Of a DNA stretch of 49,111 nt, positions 1-8,073 are shown in pieces (the stretch's first letter is position 1; each line of letters begins with the position of its first letter). Source of the DNA: Calothrix membranacea FACHB-236 (lineage in GTDB: Bacteria > Cyanobacteriota > Cyanobacteriia > Cyanobacteriales > Nostocaceae); the NCBI RefSeq assembly GCF_014696315.1, contig NZ_JACJPX010000061.1, positions 1 to 49,111 on the forward strand. Direction: 5' to 3'. A program made the position numbers and the translations under genes. The notes under the pieces were generated by a model that saw only the letters and a list, made by a program, of their open reading frames with translations, was not told where the DNA came from and made no database searches.

Positions 1-69
1 TACTCATGATGTATCACTTAGAACATCAGAATTGATATTCTAAGATTACATCTTATGCTTCCTTTTAGC

Positions 70-101
70 TTAAGTTGACACCAATGGGCAATGCCTTGCC
101 C
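70..101. repeat. Dispersed 32-bp repeat, left copy
   Basis: A 32-bp sequence beginning TTAAGTTGACACCAATGGGC. It recurs in inverted orientation at 49000-49031 with one mismatch. The GGGCAATGCCTTGCCC part is itself nearly palindromic. It looks like one of the short dispersed intergenic repeats of Nostocales genomes. The rest of 1-282 shows no gene and no other clear signal. Confidence 0.75.
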
Positions 102-282
102 CTACAATCTGTCGTATTCTTTTTTCAATTTGGTATTAGATTTGATGACCTGAACCGCAGATAAACGACGATGAAATGAATTTTTGCTATTGCACCAAAT
201 TAGCTGTGTCAGTCTACTACATAAATTTGAAAAATCAAAGATGAGTTCTTTGATTCATAAATCTGGTGTCTCGCATCAACCG

Positions 283-2169
283 CTAACGAGTATATTTCAA
301 ACTTTCTACCTTGCCTAAAAACTTATCTGTGAAAATGCTCATAACGGTGCGCTTGCGAATATTCACATTTGCACTCAAAGACATACCAGATTGCAAAGGT
401 ACTTCTGTGCCATTGATATTAATGGATTGTTTGTCTAAACGAATTTCCGCAGCAAAACGATAGTAGGGATGGGTTTGATCGGGTGGTAAAACATCGGAAC
501 CGACACGTACTAATCGCCCTTGAATATCACTGAATTCTGTGTATGGGAAAGAATCAATTCTGACATCAACAGGCATTCCTGCTTTGACAAAGCCAATATC
601 ATTATTAGTGATGAAAACCTGCGCTACAAGGTTTTCGGGCGGCACAATTTTGAGAATCGATTCACTGCTGTTATAAACATAGCCAGAACTACGAGGCTTG
701 AGGTCAAATACAATACCATCATTGGAAGCTCGCAGTTCTTGGTATTTCATATTTACCTCGAGTTCCCGAATTTCGCTGTTAAGTTCTTGGATTTTTTTGT
801 TATTTTCAACAATGACTTTGGTAAGTTGACTATCAATATCAGCGATGCGCTTTTCGTTATCGGCTATTTTGCTGAGTAAATCTTCTTGAGAAAGAGCGAT
901 CGCATTTTCTAATTTCCTTTGTCCTTGGGTGATTGCTAATTTTAGCCGTTCTAGTTCCTGTTCTAGGCGGTTTACCTCTGCACGGCTAGCTTCTGCGGCT
1001 TGTTGTTTTTCTAGGTAAGGTAAGCGAGCAAATGCGCCTTTATCTACGAGGCTTCCTAAATTATTAGCAATTTCTAGATTTGTGGACAGAGTACTTCTGG
1101 CGTTAATTAGTTGCACTTGCACTTGATTTAACTGCCGAGTTAGCTGTTCTCGATCCAAGCGCACCGACTCAATGCGGGTTTCTTTTTCTAATTGTCTAGT
1201 TAGTAACCGCTGTCTCATCTGCGGGTTTAAGTCGCGTACTCCTAGACCTTGGTTTAATTCTGCACGGAAAAGTTGATTTTCCTTGACCAAAGCTGCACGG
1301 TTGTCTGTTAGTGCTGCTAAATCTGGGACTTCCTTCAAATCCTGCCAACTAGAATTAGCCGTGAGCGATCGCATTTGTGTCTGGTAATATTTATTTTCTG
1401 CCGATAAACTGGCTCGCACTGCTTGTAGAGAGCGTAATTTAGCCTGGCTAGAGGTGCGATCAAAACTTACTAATAAGTCACCTTTTTTGACTCTCTGCCC
1501 TTCTTGGACATGAATTTTGTCAATTACGCCGCCTACTGGTGCTTGAATTTCTTTAACAAATCCTTTGGGTTCGAGTTTACCTTGTACTGGTACAGATTCG
1601 TCAATTTTGGCAGTAGAAGCCCAAACCACGGCAAAAGTTGTGACTCCAACTATGCTCCAAACGATCGCATGAGACCAAGCACGAGACTGTTTTAAGATTA
1701 CAGGTTGATCGAACTCCTTTTTTTTCTCCGGCCAAGGAACATCCGAACTCAAAATACCTGTATCGCCTTGTAAAAGCAACTGCCATTGACGTTGGGCATC
1801 AGGAAAGCGTTTCCAGATAATTAATATGCTGCCAACAATGAGCATGAAGAAAAAACCACCCATCGGCAACAGCAGATCTATCTGTAGAGGGCGCGCTTCT
1901 GCAATTTGATTGAGATGATTGTATGTATTCGTGGGATTAATGAATGTTTCTGTTTGAGTTTGCGCCTGTGCTACCGAAGTTTGTTGATTAGTCTCTTGAA
2001 TTGGTGGCGAAAATGCTACCTCCATGCTTTCTGGTTGGCTAACGCAAGCACTCGTATCAGATGGTGGGGGAGTGGTTTGGTCAGCACGAATTTCTTGGCA
2101 ATGATTAGCAGGTGTTTGCGAAACATTTGAACATTGTGTGCAAGCTAACAGCAAAGATAAATCTGGCAT
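283..2169 (-). CDS. HlyD-family periplasmic adaptor of type I secretion (628 aa)
   Basis: This is a membrane fusion protein that would bridge the ABC exporter encoded just upstream to an outer-membrane TolC-type channel. Residues about 205-240 form the first half of a lipoyl/barrel-sandwich domain. Residues about 240-480 are a long, charged alpha-helical hairpin, and the second barrel half and beta-barrel follow to the end. The N-terminus is unusual: about 100 Q/T/P-rich residues precede a hydrophobic segment (about 101-119), and a second segment lies at about 167-186, where most HlyD proteins have a single membrane anchor. Residues 7-10 (LLAC) resemble a weak lipobox. The gene is third in a minus-strand set behind the PPIase and ABC genes, 174 bp after the ABC stop. 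The family call is firm; the start, and therefore the topology of the extension, is uncertain. Confidence 0.9.
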   Translation of the reverse strand: MPDLSLLLACTQCSNVSQTPANHCQEIRADQTTPPPSDTSACVSQPESMEVAFSPPIQETNQQTSVAQAQTQTETFINPTNTYNHLNQIAEARPLQIDLLLPMGGFFFMLIVGSILIIWKRFPDAQRQWQLLLQGDTGILSSDVPWPEKKKEFDQPVILKQSRAWSHAIVWSIVGVTTFAVVWASTAKIDESVPVQGKLEPKGFVKEIQAPVGGVIDKIHVQEGQRVKKGDLLVSFDRTSSQAKLRSLQAVRASLSAENKYYQTQMRSLTANSSWQDLKEVPDLAALTDNRAALVKENQLFRAELNQGLGVRDLNPQMRQRLLTRQLEKETRIESVRLDREQLTRQLNQVQVQLINARSTLSTNLEIANNLGSLVDKGAFARLPYLEKQQAAEASRAEVNRLEQELERLKLAITQGQRKLENAIALSQEDLLSKIADNEKRIADIDSQLTKVIVENNKKIQELNSEIRELEVNMKYQELRASNDGIVFDLKPRSSGYVYNSSESILKIVPPENLVAQVFITNNDIGFVKAGMPVDVRIDSFPYTEFSDIQGRLVRVGSDVLPPDQTHPYYRFAAEIRLDKQSININGTEVPLQSGMSLSANVNIRKRTVMSIFTDKFLGKVESLKYTR

Positions 2170-2343
2170 AGTTCTGCTTGGTGGTTTTCTTGGTCAAGGT
2201 GAGCCACTGCGGTCTTGAGGTAAGTGGCGTTCAAGGGTTAAGAGTCGAGGGGCCAGAGTCAAAAGTCAAGGCTCAAAAGTGCTTGTTTATGTCACTTTTA
2301 CTGCTTCATCTGTTGAATTCTCAGTCCTACTATCCAATACCCT

Positions 2344-5262
2344 CTATAATTGCGATTCTTGTTGTTGAAATAGACAGTAATAACGTCCTTTCATAGCCAT
2401 GAGTTCGGTATGTGTTCCTTGCTCTGCAATTACACCCTGATCCATGATGATGATTGTGTCGGCATTTTTGACGGTGTTCAGACGGTGAGTAATAAATAAA
2501 ACGGTACGGTCTTTAAAAAACTCCATCAAATTGCGACATACTTGTTGCTCAGATTCGTAATCTAAAGCACTAGTGGCTTCGTCGAGAATTAATAATCTCG
2601 GATTTTGCAACACGGTGCGAGCGATCGCAATTCGTTGACGTTGTCCTCCAGAAAGGGAGGAACCTCTTTCGCCAACTTGTGTGTTGTAGCCGTTAGGTAG
2701 TGCCATGATGAAATCGTGGGCAGCTGCGGCTTTGGCAGCAGCAATGATTTCTTCGGTAGTTGCGTCTGGTCGAATGAGCGCTATATTTTCTTGAATTGTT
2801 CCTTCAAATAATAAAGTATCTTGTAGCACTATCCCAATTTGACGACGCAAAGAATTTAACTCTACTTTCCTTATATCATAGCCATCAATTTGAATTTGCC
2901 CTGCTACTGGTTCGTAGAGACGGGGTAATAATTTTGTCAAAGTACTTTTACCAGAACCACTTTGACCGACTATACCCACAAAGGTTCCAGGGGTAATTTC
3001 CAAATTAATATTGATTAGTTTTAAACTATCTTCTGGATTAAAACCAAAGGAAACTCCTATGTATTTAATAGCACCTTCAATATCTGGGAGTTGAATATTG
3101 TTGCGATCGCTGGCGTTGACTTCTGGTGCTGTATCTAAAATATCAGCGAGGCGTTCTATAGATAATGCGACTTCTTGGAAGCTTTGTGAGAGTTGAATTA
3201 AACGCAGCAGTGGACTGGTAACATAACCAGCAATAATTCGGAAGGCAATTAACTGTCCTAAACTCAGTTGATTGGAAATCACTAAATGCGCGCCTACCCA
3301 CAATAGAACAAAGCTAGAAAATTGATTTAAAAATCCACTAATAGAGTTGGCGGTGCTAGAAGTGAGGACATTCTTAAACCCGGCGCTAATATAACGCGTA
3401 TAGCGATCGCGCCATTGCCAACGAGATTTTAATTCAATATTTTGGGCTTTGACTGTTTGAATTCCGGTGAGAATCTCCACTAAATAGGATTGCGTGTCAG
3501 CGTAGCGTTCGGCTTTTTTGCGTAATTGTTGCTGCACAATCGGCACCACAAAGGTTGTGAGGATGGCAAACAATGGCACGGTTGCCAAAGCTACAAGGGT
3601 TAAAACCCAACTATAAAACAACATGATGCCGATATAAATCACGGAAAATACGGCATCTAAAACTACAGTTAATGCTGTTCCTGTGAGAAATTGCCTAATA
3701 TTTTCTAGTTCATTAATTCTCCCGGCTAATTCTCCGACGCGGCGACGCTCAAAATAATTCAGGGGTAAACGTAACAGATGCTCTATTACTTCTGAACCCA
3801 AGCGTATATCAATCCGGTTAGTAGTGTCCGCAAATAAATAAATCCGTAAACTCGTTAACGCCGCCTCAAATACGCCAATTACTAACAAGAAAATCCCTAA
3901 AAGATCCAGAGTATCGAGGCTTTTTTGAATTAATACAGTGTCGATAATGATTTGGGTAATAATTGGGTTAGCCAAACCAAATATTTGTACAAAAAAAGAA
4001 GCCACCAGGACTTCCACCAACACCAAACGGAATTTATAGATGGAAGGTAGGAACCACCTGAGACTAAATTTTTCTGGGCGATCGCCATCGGCCTGTTCTA
4101 CTGTTAAGACTGGCCCGGATTGTCCCCAAATGTTGGCAAACTCTGCGGGTGTATATCTGGCTATCCCACTTTCTGGTGCAGCTACGATGATTTCCCGTTC
4201 GGTAATTTTGTACAGCAGAGCCAAATTTTCTTGGAAGTAAATCAGCGCTGGCGCACTCAAGCGGTTGATTACATGAGATGGAACATTAACTAATTGAGCT
4301 TGCAAACCCATCATTTCCACCACTGCGCCGGCTACTGGTAGGGTAATTTGCTTGTGGGTTTTGAGTTGGTTGGTTAAAACTTTGCGGATTAAATCGCGGC
4401 GGAAAGAACCCCCCAATATCTGATTCAACATCTGAAAACAGGCTAAAGGCGCATCAATGGGCCCTTTTCCCGATACAAATATAGTTTGTGCTGGCGCAAG
4501 ATTTTCGCTGTATGGATCTGGTGGATATTCTGGTGCTGGCGCAATTTGTAACTGCGAAGTCTCTTCCTGAGGCACATCCCAGGGAATACCCAGTATGCGA
4601 ACCTCTGTAGTACTTTGCCAATATCTGCCCTCGCGTGGCAATAAGCGAAAGCCGACACTCATATTATCAATAATGCCAGCGCTGAGTATCCACAAGTGAT
4701 CTTTATCAAATTGCAGAGAATTGATTTTTCCTGGCAGTAAATTAACCACCAATGTATCTTGCCAAAGTTGGCGCGCTAAATCTTTGGCGTTAAAACTTGT
4801 ATCTGGATGACGCTGGAGTTCCTGATTTACAAGTTCAAAAACTTCGATAATGTGGGAATGCGATCGCACTGCTTGGGCAAACTCTGGTTCTTTTTCCATT
4901 AATTGCATGAATTCCAGAGAATCCAGAGTCACGGCGATGAGTTCGGACGAGGCCATAACAGCCTCGCAACTTATGCCTCGTACCAATCCCAACCAACCAA
5001 GAAACTCTCCTCTTTCAACAACCGTTAAACTACTGGGAGAGTTAGTTTGTAGATCGTGGCCCAATACCCGCGCTTGTCCTTGATAAATTACCATAACTTG
5101 CGCTGGCATTCTTTCCCTAACTAACATCCACTGTCCAGTACGATATTGCAACAGTTGGCATTTAGCCGCAACGCTTTCTAAAGTTGCTGGTGAAAGTTGA
5201 GTAAATGGCGGAGTTACAGCGAGAAATTCGATTATTTCGTTTTCAGTAATACCTTGCTTCAT
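2344..5262 (-). CDS. ABC exporter with N-terminal CNB-like and C39-like domains (type I secretion ATPase, 972 aa)
   Basis: This inner-membrane exporter would energise type I secretion. Domains in order: a cyclic-nucleotide-binding-like fold (about 20-145), a linker, a C39-peptidase-like domain (about 265-390), a six-helix transmembrane domain (about 405-700) and a nucleotide-binding domain. Walker A GQSGSGKST begins near residue 766, LSGGQ near 870, Walker B LLILDEATSALD near 890-900, and the H-loop is THR near 925. The catalytic C39 cysteine is gone: the usual DCGxAC reads DAPLAC (about 270-275), and the active-site histidine region reads ENLALL. The domain is therefore probably a substrate-docking C39-like domain, as in HlyB. 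The CNB phosphate-binding cassette keeps GE but has ISCEA where an Arg is expected. An ATG at 5262 is preferred over a TTG seven codons upstream. Confidence 0.92.
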   Translation of the reverse strand: MKQGITENEIIEFLAVTPPFTQLSPATLESVAAKCQLLQYRTGQWMLVRERMPAQVMVIYQGQARVLGHDLQTNSPSSLTVVERGEFLGWLGLVRGISCEAVMASSELIAVTLDSLEFMQLMEKEPEFAQAVRSHSHIIEVFELVNQELQRHPDTSFNAKDLARQLWQDTLVVNLLPGKINSLQFDKDHLWILSAGIIDNMSVGFRLLPREGRYWQSTTEVRILGIPWDVPQEETSQLQIAPAPEYPPDPYSENLAPAQTIFVSGKGPIDAPLACFQMLNQILGGSFRRDLIRKVLTNQLKTHKQITLPVAGAVVEMMGLQAQLVNVPSHVINRLSAPALIYFQENLALLYKITEREIIVAAPESGIARYTPAEFANIWGQSGPVLTVEQADGDRPEKFSLRWFLPSIYKFRLVLVEVLVASFFVQIFGLANPIITQIIIDTVLIQKSLDTLDLLGIFLLVIGVFEAALTSLRIYLFADTTNRIDIRLGSEVIEHLLRLPLNYFERRRVGELAGRINELENIRQFLTGTALTVVLDAVFSVIYIGIMLFYSWVLTLVALATVPLFAILTTFVVPIVQQQLRKKAERYADTQSYLVEILTGIQTVKAQNIELKSRWQWRDRYTRYISAGFKNVLTSSTANSISGFLNQFSSFVLLWVGAHLVISNQLSLGQLIAFRIIAGYVTSPLLRLIQLSQSFQEVALSIERLADILDTAPEVNASDRNNIQLPDIEGAIKYIGVSFGFNPEDSLKLININLEITPGTFVGIVGQSGSGKSTLTKLLPRLYEPVAGQIQIDGYDIRKVELNSLRRQIGIVLQDTLLFEGTIQENIALIRPDATTEEIIAAAKAAAAHDFIMALPNGYNTQVGERGSSLSGGQRQRIAIARTVLQNPRLLILDEATSALDYESEQQVCRNLMEFFKDRTVLFITHRLNTVKNADTIIIMDQGVIAEQGTHTELMAMKGRYYCLFQQQESQL

Positions 5263-5333
5263 CCCATCTGATACCCCACACAATGGTTGACAGCTTGTCT
5301 AAAAATTTTGCATCAAAATCCAAAATCCAAAAT

Positions 5334-6065
5334 CTAAAATCTAAAATTCTCTAATTCTGTTTTGATTTGTGTTTGTATCCAAGCTTCAAATAGTTCATCT
5401 AGTAAATGTTGCTGCATCGCTTCATCCAACTGTGCAGGCAGAAATTGCTCTAAGCGAATAATCACATACCATTCGGCAATTAACTGAGGTTTCCAAAGTT
5501 GACCAGGTTGACTGGCAAAGAGAATCTTTTGAATTACGGGATGTGGTTGAGATAAAGGAACTGGCCCAACAATGCCTCCTGTTCGGGCTTCAGAACCTTG
5601 GGAATACTGCTGAGCAATAGTTGCAAAAGAACCCTCTTCTTCAACAATGCGAAAATATAGCTCTTGGGCTAAACCTTCGTCCTGAGTGCGAATCATGGAA
5701 TAGACAACCTGGTCTAAATCTGATTTACGTTGCAGAAAATAAGACTCAAGTTTGTTTCCCCACGTCTGCAATTGAAATTTGCGGATTAATATGGGGCGAA
5801 TTGCTACCTCATACATGATTGCTTCCGTTAGCTGATTTTTTTGCAACCATGCTGCTTGTTCCTCCAAAGAGGTAAGTTCGTAGCGTTGACGGAAATTTGC
5901 GATCGCCGAGAGTGTTTCTGCTTCTGTGCAGCTAAAGGGTGCGATCGCTTCGTCTATCAGTTTGGCACGTAGTACCTGCGGTAATAGTTGGTAACGATTC
6001 AGCAAAGACAGCAATTTTTCTGCCTGAAGAATTTCGTTCCCCGCTTGTAATGTTGGTGTTGTCAT
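5334..6065 (-). CDS. Parvulin-like peptidylprolyl isomerase, PpiC/SurA type (243 aa)
   Basis: The protein has an N-terminal alpha-helical chaperone-like region (about 1-115) and a C-terminal parvulin (PpiC) domain (about 115-225). The diagnostic stretch runs from the FATIAQQYSQG-type helix into GGIVGPVPLSQ and then HPVIQKILF. Length and layout match the cyanobacterial PPIases found next to HlyB/HlyD genes. There is no signal peptide, so it probably acts on the cytoplasmic side, perhaps on the export substrate. It is first in the minus-strand set: its stop lies about 70 bp before the ABC start. Prolyl isomerase activity follows from the family; a role in secretion is inferred from gene order. 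The ATG at 6065 has no strong Shine-Dalgarno sequence. Confidence 0.85.
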   Translation of the reverse strand: MTTPTLQAGNEILQAEKLLSLLNRYQLLPQVLRAKLIDEAIAPFSCTEAETLSAIANFRQRYELTSLEEQAAWLQKNQLTEAIMYEVAIRPILIRKFQLQTWGNKLESYFLQRKSDLDQVVYSMIRTQDEGLAQELYFRIVEEEGSFATIAQQYSQGSEARTGGIVGPVPLSQPHPVIQKILFASQPGQLWKPQLIAEWYVIIRLEQFLPAQLDEAMQQHLLDELFEAWIQTQIKTELENFRF

Positions 6066-6207
6066 AATTTCTGACTAGCACTTTGGCATTCTAAGGTTTG
6101 GGCAGAAAACTGTACATCTCTACGCTGTTAGCGTATCTAAAACTACTAAGAGTCCTTAAACCCATCTCTTGTTCTGTTCAGGAATTTTTCATTACATCCG
6201 GATTCTT

Positions 6208-6260
6208 TTCAAGAAGCCTTTGTAAATTTTTTTAGTCGGAATTTATGATGGCTTCTTGAA
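6208..6260. promoter_or_regulatory. 11-bp perfect inverted repeat, possible operator or hairpin
   Basis: The left arm TTCAAGAAGCC (6208-6218) and right arm GGCTTCTTGAA (6250-6260) are perfect complements around a 31-nt AT-rich loop. The left arm lies about 140 bp upstream of the PPIase start. It could be an operator, a leader hairpin or a repeat remnant. Confidence 0.4.
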
Positions 6261-6474
6261 AGCTTTACATTATATCCGCTTTTTAGAGTAATTTATTACA
6301 GCCTTACTGAGCTATACTGATTTTTTGCAGAAATTTTAGTTAAATTTTATACTAATAAAACAATAAAAATTGTTCAGTATTACTAATAATTAAAAGCTTT
6401 AATGCTCACAAAACTTTAATCATGTATAAAAAATCAAAATAAAAATAGTGTATAAATTATTTTTTTACTACCAT

Positions 6475-6496
6475 GTGACGGTTTATCGACCGTCAC
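6475..6496. promoter_or_regulatory. 8-bp perfect hairpin or dyad in divergent spacer
   Basis: GTGACGGT (6475-6482) and ACCGTCAC (6489-6496) are perfect complements around the 6-nt loop TTATCG. No T-tract follows on either strand in the right place, so a dyad operator is more likely than a terminator. Confidence 0.35.
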
Positions 6497-6928
6497 AAAG
6501 CTAGTGTCAAAAAAGCTACGGTATCTTTTATCCTGAGGTGAAGCGACTGATGTATTACTACTTACATCTTTTTCCCTACCAACTACGGTGTCTGAATCCA
6601 CCTGCCAGAACTTATACCAATTCTCTAAAATTCGGCCACACATACACCCAAACTTTCAAATCCAGAATCCGCCGAACTTTCATAATTACCAATTGGTATC
6701 AGGCAGATTTACAAGACCCCTAAATTAGGAAGTCGCTGGAGAGGAAAGCCTCTCTAACAATTAGCTTAAATTTACCCACTACAAGACCTTGCAGTTTTAC
6801 GCAAGCTTGTGACAGCTTTGCTTTTACACCTTTAATTGACACCTCTTCAGGTTTGCTTCTACCAAAAATTGCAGGCAAACTCATCTCCTGCTGAATTCAT
6901 GTGAACAAATCTTTATGAGGACAGATTC

Positions 6929-7843
6929 ATGGCAACAACTAGCCCAACATTTGAACAAAAGGTCTTAGAACTGACCAATGTAGAACGCACCAAGAATGGT
7001 TTGAAACCTCTGCAAGGCAATGCAGAACTTAACTATGCTGCCGATCAATATGCAGAATCGATGGCAAAGAACAATTTCTTTAGTCATACCGGGCTAGATG
7101 GTTCGCAAGCCTGGGATAGAGCCAAAAAAGTTGGCTTTGAAGCCCAAACAATGGGAGAGAATATAGCCAAAGGCCAAAGAACACCAGAAGAAGTTGTAGC
7201 AGCTTGGATGAAAAGTCCGGGACACCGAGCAAATATTCTCAATCCCAACTTTACTCAACTCGGTGTTGGTTTTCAAGACAACTATTGGGTGCAAAACTTT
7301 GGTAGCAATGATCGAAACCCTGCAAGTTATATTCCAGGTTCAGGTTCTCAACCAAGTCCCACACCAACTCCCACTCCCACCCCAACCCCAACACCTACCA
7401 TCGGTAAAGAAATCAAGGGTGGAGATGGTAACGATGTCTTAACTGGTACCGCAGCTAATGATGTGATTTGGGGTGGTAGAGGTAACGATACCATAAATGG
7501 CGGTAACGGTAGCGATCGCTTAATTGGTGGAATCGGCAGAGATAAATTAACTGGTGGTGCTGGCGGCGACACCTTTGTTTATCAAAGTCTGCAAGACAGA
7601 GGAGATACCATCACTGATTTTACTGTCGGTCAAGATAAAATCGACGTGCGCCAAATCCTCAGTGGTCAAGCTTACAACAGCAATAACAAATTCAGTGATT
7701 TCATCAAATTCCAACAATATGGATCTAATACTATTGTTGGCATTGACGTAGATGGAAATACAAAACCTGGCGGGTTTCAGGGCTTTCTTCTCTTAGAAAA
7801 AGTCAACGCCTCTAGCTTAACGGCTAATAACTTTATCCTCTAA
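6929..7843 (+). CDS. CAP/SCP-domain protein with RTX calcium-binding repeats, probable type I secretion substrate (304 aa)
   Basis: Residues about 8-128 form a CAP (SCP/PR1-like) domain. It carries the usual His and Glu positions: SHTG (His53), GENI (Glu77) and GHRANI (His99). A proline-threonine linker (about 142-157) leads to RTX nonapeptides of the GGxGxDxLx type (about 164-215) and a C-terminal region rich in Asp, Asn and hydrophobic residues. There is no N-terminal signal peptide, as expected for export by a type I system reading a C-terminal signal. The gene diverges from the PPIase-ABC-HlyD set, which makes it the best local substrate. AGGA lies seven bases before the ATG. What CAP domains do outside cells in cyanobacteria is poorly known; cell-wall or surface binding is possible. 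Confidence 0.9.
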   Translation: MATTSPTFEQKVLELTNVERTKNGLKPLQGNAELNYAADQYAESMAKNNFFSHTGLDGSQAWDRAKKVGFEAQTMGENIAKGQRTPEEVVAAWMKSPGHRANILNPNFTQLGVGFQDNYWVQNFGSNDRNPASYIPGSGSQPSPTPTPTPTPTPTPTIGKEIKGGDGNDVLTGTAANDVIWGGRGNDTINGGNGSDRLIGGIGRDKLTGGAGGDTFVYQSLQDRGDTITDFTVGQDKIDVRQILSGQAYNSNNKFSDFIKFQQYGSNTIVGIDVDGNTKPGGFQGFLLLEKVNASSLTANNFIL

Positions 7844-7876
7844 TTTTCAAAGTTCCTCCGCTCACTTTGCAGAACA

Positions 7877-7895
7877 GGGCGCGATAATCGCGCCC
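7877..7895. repeat. Palindrome GGGCGCGATAATCGCGCCC behind the CAP-RTX gene
   Basis: A 19-bp near-perfect palindrome starts 34 bp after the CAP-RTX stop. It could act as a 3' stabilising hairpin or terminator, but no T-run follows. The same type of palindrome is common between genes in Nostocales. Confidence 0.5.
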
Positions 7896-7930
7896 CTACT
7901 TAATTTGGTAAAAGTCAAGAATCAAAGGTC

Positions 7931-7970
7931 AAAAGTTGCAACAGACGATTAATCACATCTGTACTCAAAG
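7931..7970. repeat. Degenerate copy of the AGACGCGATTAATCGCGTCT repeat
   Basis: The flanks AAAAGTTGCA and CTGTACTCAA match the better copies at 25694-25713 and 28409-28428, while the central palindrome has decayed to AGACGATTAATCACATCT. Confidence 0.6.
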
Positions 7971-7989
7971 ATTAAAAGTTATTTCTTCC

Positions 7990-8068
7990 TATTACCCATT
8001 ACTCATTACTCATTACTCATTACTCATTACTCATTACTCATTACTCATTCCCCATTCCCCATTACCCA
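7990..8068. repeat. Heptanucleotide tandem repeat (CATTACT/CATTCCC)
   Basis: About ten head-to-tail 7-bp units, first CATTACT and then CATTCCC/CATTACC. This is a classic short tandemly repeated repetitive sequence of heterocystous cyanobacteria. It ends just before the stop of the minus-strand gene at 8074. Confidence 0.85.
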
Positions 8069-8073
8069 ATCCC

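Larger units (their letters stand above)
6066..6928. promoter_or_regulatory. 863-bp divergent regulatory spacer between the secretion operon and the CAP-RTX gene
   Basis: The spacer is AT-rich and non-coding, and should hold the promoters of both divergent units. It contains an 11-bp inverted repeat (6208-6218 and 6250-6260), an 8-bp perfect hairpin (6475-6482 and 6489-6496), two similar CATTACATCCG/CATTATATCCG boxes near 6190 and 6268, and a TACCAATTGGTA palindrome near 6687. I could not assign a regulator to any of these. Confidence 0.5.

Noticed and set aside
6434-6723. Short overlapping frames on both strands in the divergent spacer
   Set aside because: They overlap each other and the dyad at 6475-6496, have no start signals and show no motif.
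7348-7572. A minus-strand frame rich in Pro and Leu, and others like it opposite the RTX repeats
   Set aside because: Shadow of the Pro-Thr linker and RTX repeats of the real plus-strand gene.
7990-8068. Tandem repeats as a CRISPR array
   Set aside because: Units are 7 bp without spacers. The same holds for all other short tandem arrays in the window.
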